The notes beneath the pieces were generated by a model. It ran no database searches. It was given only the letters and a program-made list of their open reading frames with translations, and was not told where the DNA came from. Positions 10,533 through 21,511 of a stretch of 64,000 nt of DNA are shown piece by piece. This DNA is from Trichuris trichiura (lineage: Eukaryota; Nematoda; Enoplea; Trichinellida; Trichuridae). Location: contig JBAJFE010000014.1 of NCBI GenBank assembly GCA_037903355.1, positions 7,068,001 through 7,132,000 of the forward strand, written 5' to 3'. The position numbers and the translations under genes are program-made. Each line of letters begins with the position of its first letter. The stretch's first letter is position 1.

Positions 10533-10866
10533 TGTGGCAATGCTGGCCAGTGAACCGGACCCCCCTCAGGGCATAGTGGGATGACGCCTCGCACTGCCTG
10601 GCGTCGACGTCGTCCTCCCTGTGGTGCAAGGGATGCGGCCCTATCGAGGCCGCGTCTAGCGGACGAGGTCACCTTCTTGATGATGCGCGACCCCGCTCCA
10701 GGTTACTGACCAACGAGCCGTTCACCCCAGAATGGCCCCATAATCGTCTATATAAGATTACGGGAGCTGGGGCGTAGTGACTCTTTCCTCTATCGTGTAC
10801 TCGCTTACATCAGTAAACAGTTCAGTGAATCGAAGCCTTCGTTCTTGGCGCAAGTGTTCTCCCACA
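10533..10866 (+). repeat. 3' LTR (334 bp)
   Basis: Paired with the LTR at 7567-7900. Directly preceded by the purine tract and directly followed by the ATATA target copy. Confidence 0.95.
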
Positions 10867-11248
10867 ATATATTTGCACCTAACTTACGATTCAACCAGCA
10901 ATTAGCGCGTGTTGGCGTAGCAATGAACCTGCTTTACGATTTTGTCAACGATTACCATCTCTTGCACCACATCTGTGAAAAGTCGACTCTCTTTTTTTCC
11001 TCTCTTTCTTTGCGTCTATCGTCCACGCAGCTACAACGCAAGCATACGCGTTAGCGACGGGGATACGCGTGCGCTGCTTACACATTTTCTGGAAACACTT
11101 TCTCTGTACGGTTGCTTCTCTCTTGCGTTAGCTCCAGTTCTGCCAGCGCAAATTCAGTAAGCCATATTGTGTTTCGAACGTCATCGCTGGAAGTCTGTGA
11201 TATACTTGTCTAGTTGATTTTAAGAAGTGACTTTGCAGAGGCTCAGTG

Positions 11249-11671
11249 ATGGCTCAGGTGAGCAAGAAATGTCGGCAGTATAATAGCGAATATCTGCGCC
11301 TTGGTTTAGCTGTTATGCCTGGTACAGAACATGTACCAGTATGTTTATTGTGCGAAAGAGTTTTCTCAAACGGGTCTATGAAGCCGTCTAGGCTGAAACG
11401 CCATTTAATAAGGCGGCACCCGAACATGAGTAACGGCACGGCACCCGTAGATCAGCAGTTTTGGCTGCAGAAAGAAATCCCGGAGTTGTATCCTGGTGTA
11501 TGGGATGTGGTAAAAAAGTTACTGATTTGTCTTCCCTCGACGAGTCTAGTGGAGTGCGCATTTAGTATCGTTACGGACCTAGTGACGCAGAAACGCAGTC
11601 AGCTGCAAATAGTAAGACGTGGCCATCTGCGTCTGCGAGTTACTTTGATCGAGCCAACATCCACAGGCTAG
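11249..11671 (+). CDS. BED zinc finger fused to hAT dimerisation domain (140 aa)
   Basis: An intact small frame in a non-autonomous hAT. Residues about 30-57 form a BED-type finger (CLLC ... HLIRRH), the DNA-binding part of hAT transposases. It is followed directly by the C-terminal hAT dimerisation motif (YPGVWDVVKKLL, LVECAFSIVTDLVTQKR). The whole catalytic region is absent. Such a protein could still bind element ends and dimerise, so it might act as a repressor or be a domesticated remnant; this is inference. The start is the ATG before AQVSKK. The related copy at 30.2-31.4 kb has lost the BED part and is broken. Confidence 0.7.
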   Translation: MAQVSKKCRQYNSEYLRLGLAVMPGTEHVPVCLLCERVFSNGSMKPSRLKRHLIRRHPNMSNGTAPVDQQFWLQKEIPELYPGVWDVVKKLLICLPSTSLVECAFSIVTDLVTQKRSQLQIVRRGHLRLRVTLIEPTSTG

Positions 11672-11918
11672 TTCGAACGCATATGGGCAAGGCAAGCAGC
11701 TCTCGTTGACTTCTCGAAAAAGAGTTTGCAGAAATAAATCTGTACAGATGTAGTTGACCTTCTAGCGTTGCAACACTTTCAACCAATCAGTGCGTTAAAA
11801 TTGGCTAATCAGTGCGCTCGAAGTTGGCCAATCAGAATGGGGGGCCCGGACGCTCAGGAACGTTCTCAGGGGGGCCCAAACGGCCTTTCGCTTGAGAAAC
11901 ACTGGGTTAGGCTAAGGC

Positions 11919-11946
11919 GCGCACACACACACACACACACACACAC
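11919..11946. repeat. AC dinucleotide microsatellite
   Basis: A run of about 13 CA/AC units directly beyond the right end of the hAT element. Confidence 0.9.
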
Positions 11947-12489
11947 CTTATGTTCAGTCTTAGGCTTAGGCTAGGGCAAGACAGAATGGCCGGCTAGGCT
12001 GCAGTACAACGTCGCTGGAAAAGGGTTAGCGAGACGTTGACTCTTCGCAGTGCAGCACACATGTGCACACAATGCACCGGCAATGTGACCATGGAGGCCA
12101 TTGTTGCTGTGACGTAGTAATCCCCACTTGACCTTCCCTTGCTGTTGCTGCTCGAACTTCCAGTGAGGCAGTGTAGGACCAAATGGAAATGTGGCCAACG
12201 TTCTGTTCTGACGGAACAGAAATTGAAAAGTGTATAATACACTACGTGGCCACTAATTTGCCATGGTCAGGATCAGGCATGTGTCAGATTATCGAATTTG
12301 CCAGATTACCGGCACTCAGAGCAGGACATCCAGTTTGCTGAACGACTATCAACCACTACTGGCTTTTGAGATACTCTGTAAACTAATTCAGGTTGTTAGG
12401 TTGTTTGATAAAGGAAGCTGACAGCAGATAAAACAGAATGTAATTTTAATGGAGTAGTAAAGTGAACAGCACAGGTAGAGCAATTTTCA
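11947..12489. other. TTAGGC-like units and a Merlin-type end; otherwise nothing
   Basis: Contains CTTAGGCTTAGGC near 11961 and a Merlin-type end (AATCCCCACTTGACC, near 12118). No gene was recognised. Confidence 0.45.
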
Positions 12490-12958
12490 GGTCTAGTCTG
12501 AAATCAGCCCTCCGTCGGCAGCGGCGGCAACTTCAAAGGAAGTCAAGTGGGGATTAGTGAGACATAATCGGCTTAGCACACCGAGCAGCTAAGCACGCGC
12601 AAGTGGCTTCGCACACTAACGCTGATGAATTTATGGAGTCTACGCGTGATTGCAGTAACATTTCCGAAGAACAGTATGGCATATTTACCGTAAGGCTGGG
12701 TGATAACGTCTCAGTAACGCGCACAGTGCACGCTAACGCACAGCAAGGGTACATACCGTCTAGTGGTGCGCCTTCACCCAGGAAAACGCTGAAGAAGCAG
12801 GGTAGCCTTCAGTCGGGCGTGAGCGCTGGCACGGGCGGTGCGTTCACCGGGGGCTCTTGTTCGACCTGTGCATACAGACGCGCATAGAGAACAGAAACGT
12901 TAAAGAAGCAATATACCATCCGCTTTGGCAAGGCCACTAGCGCTGGCGTCGCGTCTGC

Positions 12959-14043
12959 TCAGGGCGGGTGCAACATGCGGATGTCGCCGAGGATGGCCTC
13001 GAAAGCGTCGGAGGGTCCCAAACGTTTTCTCCACATGAACTCGCTCAGGTATGACATGACGACGCTCTGATTCGTTCCACACCGCCGCCTGTTGCCCTGC
13101 TTCAACTGGGCCCACATGGACTCTACGGTCTGCGTGTGGACGCCTGTGTCTCGGTCGACGAAGTTCGCTGAGTGATTCACTCGCGAATGATTGTACCCTT
13201 CGCGGCCAAGACGGCGGTACGCACGCCACTCATCGGTCATCTCTGCAGACTCCGGCCTCACATAGGACCGTACAACGGGTAGGAGGGTGTTTGCCGAACG
13301 GTCCTTCACGGGTTCGACGTGAACTTCGCCGTTTTCCCGAAATACACCGCTGAGGAGCCACAGCGGCGAGTACATCTTCCCTCGATTGTACTTCCTCCGG
13401 GAAAAGAGGGACTCGTCCAGTTCCACCGTCATACCAGGTCCTCCCAGTTGCATTGGTCTTTTTGCCAGTTTCACCGTTATACCAGGTCCTCCCAGTTGCA
13501 CTGGTCTTTTTGCCAACGCGTCTGCAGTTACTTGCCGCAGGTGGCCGTTCCACAGCACTGCGGTGCCGTGGATGAGTCCTAAAGCACACATACTGCCTAC
13601 ACCAACAACTGAAGGCATGCGAATCCGCACCCAGCTCGTGTAAGCAGAATTTGATCGTGGTGTACTCACGACTCCAGTTGAAAATGATCTCGATCGCCTT
13701 CTGCAGCTTTATTTTGTTCCGTGGAACTACAAAGGACACACTGCAGTGCGTAGCGCTCATAATGGCTACAGCGCATAGTGTGCTTACCGTCGAACCACGT
13801 CCCTGTTCGTACGGCCATTTCCTTCCTGCAGGAACGGTCAAAACATCTCCAGGCCATGCCACCGCGCGCCAAACGCATCGCCTCTCCGCAAACGGGGCAC
13901 AACCTTTCGGTGTGCAGCAGCCTTTTTTCGCGAAGGAAATTCACCGCCGTTTCTTCATCCCGCACCGTCTGGTGCAGCCAGGTGGTGTTTGTTCGGTTGC
14001 TTTTCCGGGCAGGTTCACTTCGACTTGCGCACGGTGTGTTCAT
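12959..14043 (-). pseudogene. Merlin (ISXO2-like) transposase, frameshifted
   Basis: The N-terminal part (14043 down to about 13670) holds a zinc-ribbon-like CPVC...RCFDRSC segment and the W.RC..C signature typical of ISXO2-like proteins. After a frame change near 13670 the catalytic part follows: first Asp in VELDES, second in EMTDEWRAY, and the third acidic position in the THTQTVESMW block (here GVHTQTVESMW). The catalytic residues survive, so the break looks modest. A 48-bp in-frame tandem duplication lies directly before the first Asp. Copies of this family are common in invertebrates despite their bacterial-looking relatives. Confidence 0.8.
13421..13516 (-). repeat. 48-bp in-frame tandem duplication in the transposase
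   Basis: Two adjacent 48-bp units (13421-13468, 13469-13516) differ at only a few positions. They encode repeated 16-residue blocks (LAKRPVQLGGPGITVK and a close variant) just before the catalytic LDES. The length is a multiple of three, so the frame is kept. Confidence 0.85.
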
Positions 14044-14645
14044 ACTTTACAATGAGGTTCGCACATTTTGCCACGGCACAGAGCCAACCGGAGCGTTGAC
14101 CTTCGATGTTTTCGATGAATAACTAACGGAACCCTGGAATACATCACTGCAGGCACATTGTACTCCCTGTGCCAGCAATGCATGTGCAGCGGTTTAATCC
14201 CTCACCTTCACTGTTTCGCAAGGGTCAGTAACCGAATCGGGGACACTTGCAACCGTTACTCAATTGCACAGCAACAGAATTCGTGCACAGGTAATTCGCG
14301 GGTGAATAGCACCCTCACTGCGTGCGCCGCTGCCGCTCCATTGTGTGTTACCCATTCTAGGAATGCACGCGCAGCTGTTTCATCCCTCACCAGCACTATT
14401 TTGCAAGAGTAAGTAGCTGCATAAGTGACATGGAAACGCAATCCGCTGGTCAGTGACCGGCCAAACTGCAGGTGGCATTAACCCTCCTTTGTCTCTTCGT
14501 TCAACTTGCGCGGCACGTGTTCATCAGCCCACAGTAAATCGTCACACCCATTGCGCGGCTTATCCGCATTATCGCAGCGTATTAAAGTGTGAAGTTGCCG
14601 CTTCTGCCGACGGAGGGATGATTTCGGACTGGATCCAGGAGTTCT

Positions 14646-15067
14646 TATAAACTGTACTATACTGTAGTTTATTAGTTCAGGAATTCAGGTAGAAATGTGT
14701 TCTGAAGGTGCCAGCACAGCACGAGGTACATATGCACCTGTTCATGAGACTGCGTTTTTCCACTTACAAAGAATATGTTGTGATGAAACCAAAGCAGTAT
14801 AATTCATTGAGCTTTTTTGTAAGACTTCGTTTCTGATTCCTACAGAATAAGTTTTTATTTGCTATATACTCGATTATCTGAAGTACTTGTTGCAGCTGGT
14901 AGCTCAGTACAATGAAAATTTCCCTAATTAAAATGATTTGTTCTGCATGTCGGTTCTTCTAATACATTTTGTTTTACTTCGCGTCAGCTCTGTTTTTAAA
15001 GACGCGCTGAAAGAGTTACCGCAACAGTTCATCACGGGTGTTATATCAAAAACTCCCCATTCCAGGA
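14646..15067. other. No recognised feature
   Basis: AT-rich sequence with no recognised gene or repeat end. Confidence 0.4.
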
Positions 15068-15427
15068 TTATTTCTTTTCCGGTACACTTCTAAAGACAAC
15101 TTCTGTTACCGCGAATCGCACAAATTTACTACATGTTAATATACACTCTGGTTCCGCCAACGTCACACTGAGATAGTTACGCGTTTCCAAGTGTAATTTG
15201 CGAAAAACTAATCTAGGTGTTAAGTCCTGGAAGCCCAAACACTTATTAACTGTGTAAAACATAGTTGCGTAACCGTTTCTCTCTATGACGACTCTATGAC
15301 TTTCTACTGTTTCCCAACGCTTCCGGAGGTCCTGGCGACCCCTCCCCAATGTATGTCTTTTGCGTCGTTTGAAAGCTGGGACAGCTAGAGACAGATGATG
15401 AGCAAAAAGTGCAGATCTGAAGGCCAT
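15068..15427 (-). CDS. Hypothetical protein, 119 aa, single exon
   Basis: Open from ATG (15427) to TAA (15070-15068). The first 45 residues are rich in Arg, Ser and Leu with few acidic residues (MAFRSALFAHHLSLAVPAFK...), as in a mitochondrial targeting peptide. The rest is mixed with scattered cysteines. No family was recognised. It could be a chance frame. Its composition and lack of repeat context are the only arguments for a gene. Confidence 0.3.
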   Translation of the reverse strand: MAFRSALFAHHLSLAVPAFKRRKRHTLGRGRQDLRKRWETVESHRVVIERNGYATMFYTVNKCLGFQDLTPRLVFRKLHLETRNYLSVTLAEPECILTCSKFVRFAVTEVVFRSVPEKK

Positions 15428-15664
15428 CAATTTCAGCCTGAGGATCGATTGGTCTTTTGAAATCAGTTAACGATGAACCGACGTTGTTCAAGCATCCAAG
15501 TTCCTGCCCAACCCTCAGACTACTAAGTCCTCCAGCTTCACATACCATTGACTCTCAGTGAGCCTGTAAAGTATCCTACTGAACCTTTGACAATCATGGC
15601 GCATTTTGGGGCAATGATTCTCGCAGGAGCGTAAAAACTCGAATACCTGAACTATGTCGGCTGT

Positions 15665-15870
15665 TTCGAAAGACAGGATGTCTTTTAACGGGCTTGAGCT
15701 GTTTCATAGTAGATCTTCTGATTCACGGGTTTGGCCTGTTGGATGTATCTGTAAGTAAACTTCAAAGTGCCCTACCAACGGATGGATGAACAAATCGTAA
15801 GAGAAAATACAGAACAATGTGTATACCGTACGTTTCGGAACTGCTCTTGTTCCGTCGTCAGCAGTATGAG
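15665..15870 (-). mobile_element. Left arm of a large hairpin element
   Basis: Belongs to the hairpin family (GACAGGATGTCTTTTAACGGGC, then CGTTTCGGAAC). The inverted partner arm is at 19222-19380, 3.4 kb away. Between them lie a Tigger remnant and an hAT copy, so later insertions or capture separated the arms. It carries a hammerhead-like core at 15833-15861. Confidence 0.65.
15833..15861 (-). ncRNA. Hammerhead-like core with changed, still paired stem
   Basis: Minus strand: CTGACGA, C, GGAAC, loop, GTTCC, GAAA. Sister copies have GGGAC:GTCCC, so two stem pairs differ on both sides and stay complementary. This is the best covariation in the set. Confidence 0.5.
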
Positions 15871-15929
15871 GGAGAATGTTTTTATTCGGTAAGAGATTTA
15901 TATATAAATTCCACTATCAAACTCATTAT

Positions 15930-16279
15930 AACTCATCAAACTCCCCGAATCAATTTACCCACTTTGTGCATCAGTTCCGCGAGTTCCTCGTTGGTGAACG
16001 GTTTTCCACAATCTTCTATGTGCTCCCTGACATCGCCTGCTATCATGTCGGAAGAATCCTCACCTCCCAACTCCTTGGAAATGTTCACTACGTCTATGAC
16101 GTCCTCGTCGAAGGCACCTAAGTCCTCGCATTCACCGACTGCGTCTCCCCACAAACGCTTCCAGCAACCACTGACTGTTCTAGGCTTTATCTCGTGTACT
16201 GCCGTGTAAAAAATAACGTCGCTATTTCACGCTGAAGAAACCGCGTTGTATACAATCCGCAGATAAGGAGGACCGACTG
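15930..16279 (-). pseudogene. Tigger (pogo) transposase C-terminal remnant
   Basis: The minus-strand frame carries the Tigger C-terminal block (HEIKPRTVSGCWKRLWGDAV, then CEDLGAFDEDV), next to a Tigger end that reads TAAGGAGGACCGACTG and is followed by TA. The homologous segment at 53.7 kb has the same order. All upstream catalytic sequence is gone. Confidence 0.75.
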
Positions 16280-16289
16280 TATATACTCT

Positions 16290-16789
16290 ACACGAAAATG
16301 ACCGCTCAAAATTTTCGACGAATTAACCGCGGATAACGCGGGCTAACTACAATTTTATCATTGCAGAAACATCCTGTTAGAACAAAGAACGCCACAATAT
16401 TGCTCAGTGAAACAGCAAGGTCTCATAAATCTCAGCTGCAGCTTTAATCGCATTGTACAAAACCGGAGTATAAGATGATCCTTCAGTGCAGCAAAATAGG
16501 CTTAGAATTCAGGCGAAATACCCATTGTATGTTCACTCACGAAACTTTTGAAATGACCTAAACACCCGTTTATCGAACTGCGCAATAACTGGCAGTCTAT
16601 ACTGACTTAGGGTATGGGTCGGTTCGCTAAGTAGCAAGCATCATCCGCTTTTAAGTCTTCATTGATTCTCAGTACAGCCACAAGAAGTAATAAAAGGGTT
16701 CCCAGAAGTAATAGAACTATATGAATCCGTTACAAATCAGTTAAAAGAGGCAAAAATGAGTGCTTTAGCAATTAATGGTTTGGATAGAC
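16290..16789. repeat. Flank shared with 40868-41357 (segmental duplication)
   Basis: About 500 bp matching 40868-41357, including a Tigger-type end (AACCGCGGATAACGCGGGC) and non-transposon sequence up to the same hAT end. Shared sequence outside the hAT means the two hAT copies were duplicated together with their surroundings. Confidence 0.75.
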
Positions 16790-19215
16790 CATAGGTTCAC
16801 AAACTTTTTCGCTCCATCGCCCCTGTGAACGTTTCTGAGCGCTTGAGCCCCCCAATTCTGGTTGGTCAACTTTGTGTCCGCTGATTGGCTGGAAGGTAGG
16901 ACGCGGCGTAGCCGGGACGTCATTAGGTTCTCAAACTTTTCGCCCCGTCGCCCCTAGCGGGAAACTATTTGCAAGACCACTACTCGTGAGAACATTTCGC
17001 AGAAAAGACTTCTACTCCTCGTCGTGTGAAAGGCGTTCTATACCATTCCTGCTTTTCCACAAGCCATTTTATGATGGGAAAATTTCTGCTTGCCTTTCAT
17101 ACCTCCTCTCACATTCATCAGAACATGGTGTCATATGAGCAAGAAACATTCATTAGCCTTTCCCGAAAAGACGATAAACGTTTATTTGTTTTTTTACCCA
17201 CACCAAACAGAATTGTAGTGACAACGAACCAGATGTGAAAACGCTTAAGCGAGAAGATACAAAAGAAACTATAATGCAAGTTTGCGACTCCACATGAACG
17301 GAAACCACTCAATGTGATGGGTGTGCTGGATTCAGTACGAGCGAACTGTCTATGTTTGGCTGTATCTTTGTCACCATCAGTCTAAGGCCGCCTCGATTCA
17401 CTGTATCCAGCCGGCTTCTGTTGCTACTTAGCAGCTTTGTAACCACACCTGAATCCGCATTCTGCTATATAAGATAATGGAAACGCAATAAGGAAGTTTT
17501 CTGCAGCAGCCTATAACGGCGGATACAGTTCCTTCATTTTGCGCTGTAGCCAAAACTGCTGATATTCGCTTTTCGATTTCACTTTCAACTCTTCGTTGCT
17601 TTGCAGTTCTATCCGTTCTTCCTGCAATTCCATCTCAACTTCGCCTGCGCTGGACATAGGGTCTATTACCCGCTGTGGAATTTTCAACTTAAGGATATCA
17701 CTGAACCGTTCCGTGAAATCAACGTGCAGCATTTCCGAGTGCCGATGGTACACTTCAACTTCATGTTCAGCGATGTCTCCTTCCTCCTTCAGTGCAGATA
17801 GAAGGGAAAACTGATAGAACCGCGCCCGCAAGTTTCATTTGAAAATTAGCAATTTCGCGATGAAAGCAGATATAATGCCTTTCGTTTTAATCAAGTTTAA
17901 GTCTCCGCCTTGGAACTGCAAGTTCATTTCATTGAATTTGTAATGTAAGTCTGGCAGATACGTGATGTCTCTTGCTTTTCTTTTAATTTTCTCACTGAAA
18001 AGGGTTCACGCATTACAAAAATTTTAATTTCGTGTCAAAGAGGCTGTAGAACCAAGTTAAACAAGCGCCCTTTAACTACCAGCGAACTTCAGCGTGAAGC
18101 AACAGGCGATTGAAGTCTTCATCTCTAAAGTCGCGTTAAGCTTGTTCTCCGTGAATACGCCGGGTCAGCTAGATATCCTTGGCCATAATGGTAACTCGAC
18201 GAGCATGGATAGCGCATAAATTGTTGTCTTCGAAGAGGCCAACCATGTACGCTTCCGTCGTTTCTTGCAAGACTAATACAGTGGACATTTGAAAACGGAG
18301 GTCAGCTTTAAAAGCCTTGGTTATCTCTCGAACGAGTTGCTGGAAGGGTAGTCTTCGCATCAACAATTCTGCACGTTTTTGGTAGCGACGGGTCTCTAAT
18401 AAGGCGGCTGTTCCTGGTCGATACCGATGAGCCTTCTTAACCCTGCCAATTGAGGGGGCTGACTTGCGTGCTGCTTTGGTTGCAAGTTGGTTCCGTGGAC
18501 CTTTACCACCAGTGCTTTTTCGTGCAGTTTGCTTTGTGCGTGTCATCACAACAAAAAACAGAATTTCACAACCACAGGATTTGGCGATCTGAACTCACTA
18601 AACATTCTGTTCACAAAGCCGTCTGAATAATCTCTCATTCAGCGATTTACTTTTGATGTTATTAACCGCTGTAATAACAAATTGGAAGGAGAGGCTTAAT
18701 CGTTCGCTCAAGCGTCTTGCGGATAAATGCTATCGATGAATGACGCAATAAACCGCCAAAAGGCCAAGGACGAGCTGCTTCAAATGTGCGACAAAAACGC
18801 GGTGGCAGCCCACCATCGACGGTGTTCCATCGGTTCCCACAGCCACTATGTTCGCCATAGGGATGTTTTTATCCTTAAAACGTTTTTCTACAGCAAGGTC
18901 TCTCCTTTGGTGTCTGTGTCCAACTGTATGGCAAACAGCAGTTCCTGCATCAGAGCTTCATCTTTTACAAATCTGACATAACCTACTAATAATGCTTCAT
19001 TGTTAGATCAGATCGATTCATCAAGCTGCAACGAAAAATGCGTTGCTCTCAAGAGGTCGCATAAAGTGCGTTCTACGTCGTTGCTCATTTCGTCAGTCCT
19101 TCTTTGCACCGTGTCATTACTCGGAGGTATCCTTCTGATTATTCCACTTGGTGACATGTCCAGTACAGTATGGATAATTTCGCTAATCACGGGAAGTAGC
19201 AGTTTTTTCCCCAAT
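16790..19215 (-). pseudogene. BED-hAT transposase copy A with inserted histone H3
   Basis: A 5'-truncated copy of the window's main hAT family, related to ZBED5/SCAND3-type transposases. The 3' end is at 16790 (CATAGGTTCACAAAC). On the minus strand the N-terminal-domain remnant (about 19215-18620) is followed by the H3 insert (18136-18546), the VRWL-type region and the C-terminal dimerisation part (about 17870-17340). Frames are broken many times. It ends at 19215, where an arm of a hairpin element begins. Confidence 0.8.
18136..18546 (-). pseudogene. Histone H3 copy inside hAT, copy A
   Basis: A 411-nt frame from ATG (18546) to a TAA at the normal H3 end (18138-18136), without indels. The tail [14 protein letters not shown], the core [22 protein letters not shown] and the [12 protein letters not shown] end identify a divergent H3. 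One nonsense codon (TAG) replaces the Gln after KDI, leaving 125 residues open. Shared substitutions with copies at 42710 and 49081 show a single capture. It is not a host H3 gene. Confidence 0.85.
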
Positions 19216-19221
19216 GTTATG

Positions 19222-19380
19222 TGGCTTTCCAGAACAAGAGCAGTTCCGAAACGTACGGTGCCAAAAGTGTTCTGTATTTTCTCTAACAATTTGCTCATCT
19301 ATTCGTTGGTAGGGCACTTCGAAGTTTACTTACAGATACATCAAACAGGCCAAACTCGTGAATCAGAAGATCAACTATGG
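19222..19380 (+). mobile_element. Right arm of the large hairpin element
   Basis: The complement of 15709-15850 with moderate divergence: GTTCCGAAACGTACGG, TTGGTAGGGCACTTCGAAG and the outer AGGCCAAACTCGTGAATCAGAAG all match. The CTGANGA half of the core is missing here, replaced by hAT sequence. Confidence 0.65.
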
Positions 19381-19520
19381 TTCAATATGTTTATCGCATT
19401 GTGAAAAATAACCTCCCACAATCACGCCTCACTGAGTCTCGCATCCATGCGCGGTTGCCCAAACGCGTCGGCGGAAAATGGTCTTGCGGGCCGGACGTTC
19501 CCCAGCCCTGACATAATGCA
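19381..19520 (-). mobile_element. Fragment of the second hAT family (hAT2) end
   Basis: Matches the terminal 140 bp of the hAT2 elements near 35683 and 50850 (CGCATCCATGCGCGGTTGCCC, then GGGCCGGACGTTCCCCAGCCCTG). Only one end is present. Confidence 0.65.
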
Positions 19521-19923
19521 TTAGGTCGAGGACAATCTAGAGACCTGAGGGAAAGGTATGTAGCAAATTTAAAAAATATAACTCATGACGCCATGATCGT
19601 CCTGAGCGCGTTGGAAAGAGTGACGACAAGTGAGTTGAGTTAGCTCGGTGCGCGCGTAAGCTGCGCTTTGACTCGATTGATAAACAGGACTTTCTCTGCA
19701 GTGTGTTAAAAGACGAATAAATGAAAATGCGGCGAACAGCAAAAGGAAAAGAATAACATTAACGAGTTTTTGGCAAAATGTAGTAAGTCGCAAAGGAAGA
19801 CCATTGCACAAAATAGCAAGAAAACACACTGCCTGAGCGATTTGCGCCTACGCGACCTGCTCAACTGTCATAGCGGAAAAATATCAATGAAAACAGAGGG
19901 AAAATGAAGACTAGCTTCTGGAC
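19521..19923. other. 3' flank of the RNF121 gene, nothing recognised
   Basis: No feature recognised apart from presumed 3' untranslated sequence of the minus-strand gene that follows. Confidence 0.4.
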
Positions 19924-21046
<1,123 letters not shown>

Positions 21047-21244
21047 CTTCAACATAGGTACACTTAAAGTTTTCCAAATGTAGATAATAAAAAATACTTC
21101 ATACGCAGATGGTCATCCAGTTGTAGTAAATCATTTGACGAAAAGTTCTAAACATGACGTAACAGTACTTATGAAGAACAAATCAGCATTAAATGAAATT
21201 GACCTCATACAGTGAAAGAAGGTTTGAGTTTGGTTCCATCTTCA

Positions 21245-21511
21245 TCAGAGCCAAAAATCTAAACGGTATGGACTTCCCGTTAGACCGCTAAATTTACACT
21301 CGAAATTTCGTCTGTTCAAAGTATCCACTATGAAAGTTAAGCAGTCCCCAAAATCGTGTAAACCGTCTGCCAAAAATAACCAAGGAGCCAACCCTGTAAG
21401 CGAAGCTTTAACGTAATTCATGTGTACATTCTTTCTTCCATGAAAATCAAACCAGATGGTCTCACCTAGCCGCTTGTACTCATCATTTGCGAAGTTACAC
21501 CGAAGCAACAA
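21245..21511 (-). other. Unassigned open frame upstream of RNF121
   Basis: An 88-codon minus-strand frame with no recognised domain. It could hold a first exon of RNF121, an exon of another gene, or nothing. The flanks up to 22082 contain no recognised feature. Confidence 0.2.

Larger units (their letters stand above)
7567..10866 (+). mobile_element. LTR retrotransposon (gag-PR-INT) without RT core
   Basis: A complete 3,300-bp element with two 334-bp LTRs of TG...CA form and a 5-bp target duplication ATATA at 7562-7566 and 10867-10871. The coding region holds gag and a pol frame with protease and integrase, but the reverse transcriptase and RNase H cores are missing. A purine tract AGGGGGGAG (10524-10532) abuts the 3' LTR. 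The bases after the 5' LTR do not start with the usual TGG of a tRNA primer site. LTRs differ at 6 of 334 positions by eye, so the insertion is fairly young. Mobility would need enzymes supplied in trans. Confidence 0.9.
7124..11904 (+). mobile_element. Non-autonomous hAT element interrupted by an LTR retrotransposon
   Basis: The termini are CAGTGTTTCTCA (7124) and its complement, TGAGAAACACTG (ending 11904). The 8-bp direct repeat GCTTAGGC/GGTTAGGC (7 of 8 identical) lies at 7116-7123 and 11905-11912. Without the nested retrotransposon it is about 1.48 kb. It encodes only a BED-finger/hAT-dimerisation fusion (11249-11671). A related copy in reverse orientation (30234-31450) lacks the retrotransposon and shows the undisturbed target. 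Confidence 0.85.
12490..14645 (-). mobile_element. Merlin DNA transposon
   Basis: Inverted ends pair over more than 50 bp: TCTGAAATCAGCCCTCCGTCGG on the left corresponds to the complement of the right end near 14595-14640. A DDE transposase of the ISXO2/IS1595 type is encoded on the minus strand. The target duplication could not be placed. The element is the likely source of the Merlin MITEs at 683, 45.5 and 47.4 kb, which share the GGCGGCAACTTCA block. Confidence 0.8.

Noticed and set aside
12959..14043. Bacterial contamination suggested by the ISXO2/IS1595-like transposase
   Set aside because: It sits inside long inverted repeats shared with MITEs across the window; Merlin elements of this type are normal in invertebrates.
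18136..18546. Functional host histone H3 gene
   Set aside because: It lies inside a broken transposase, has a nonsense codon and is one of three copies with the same context.
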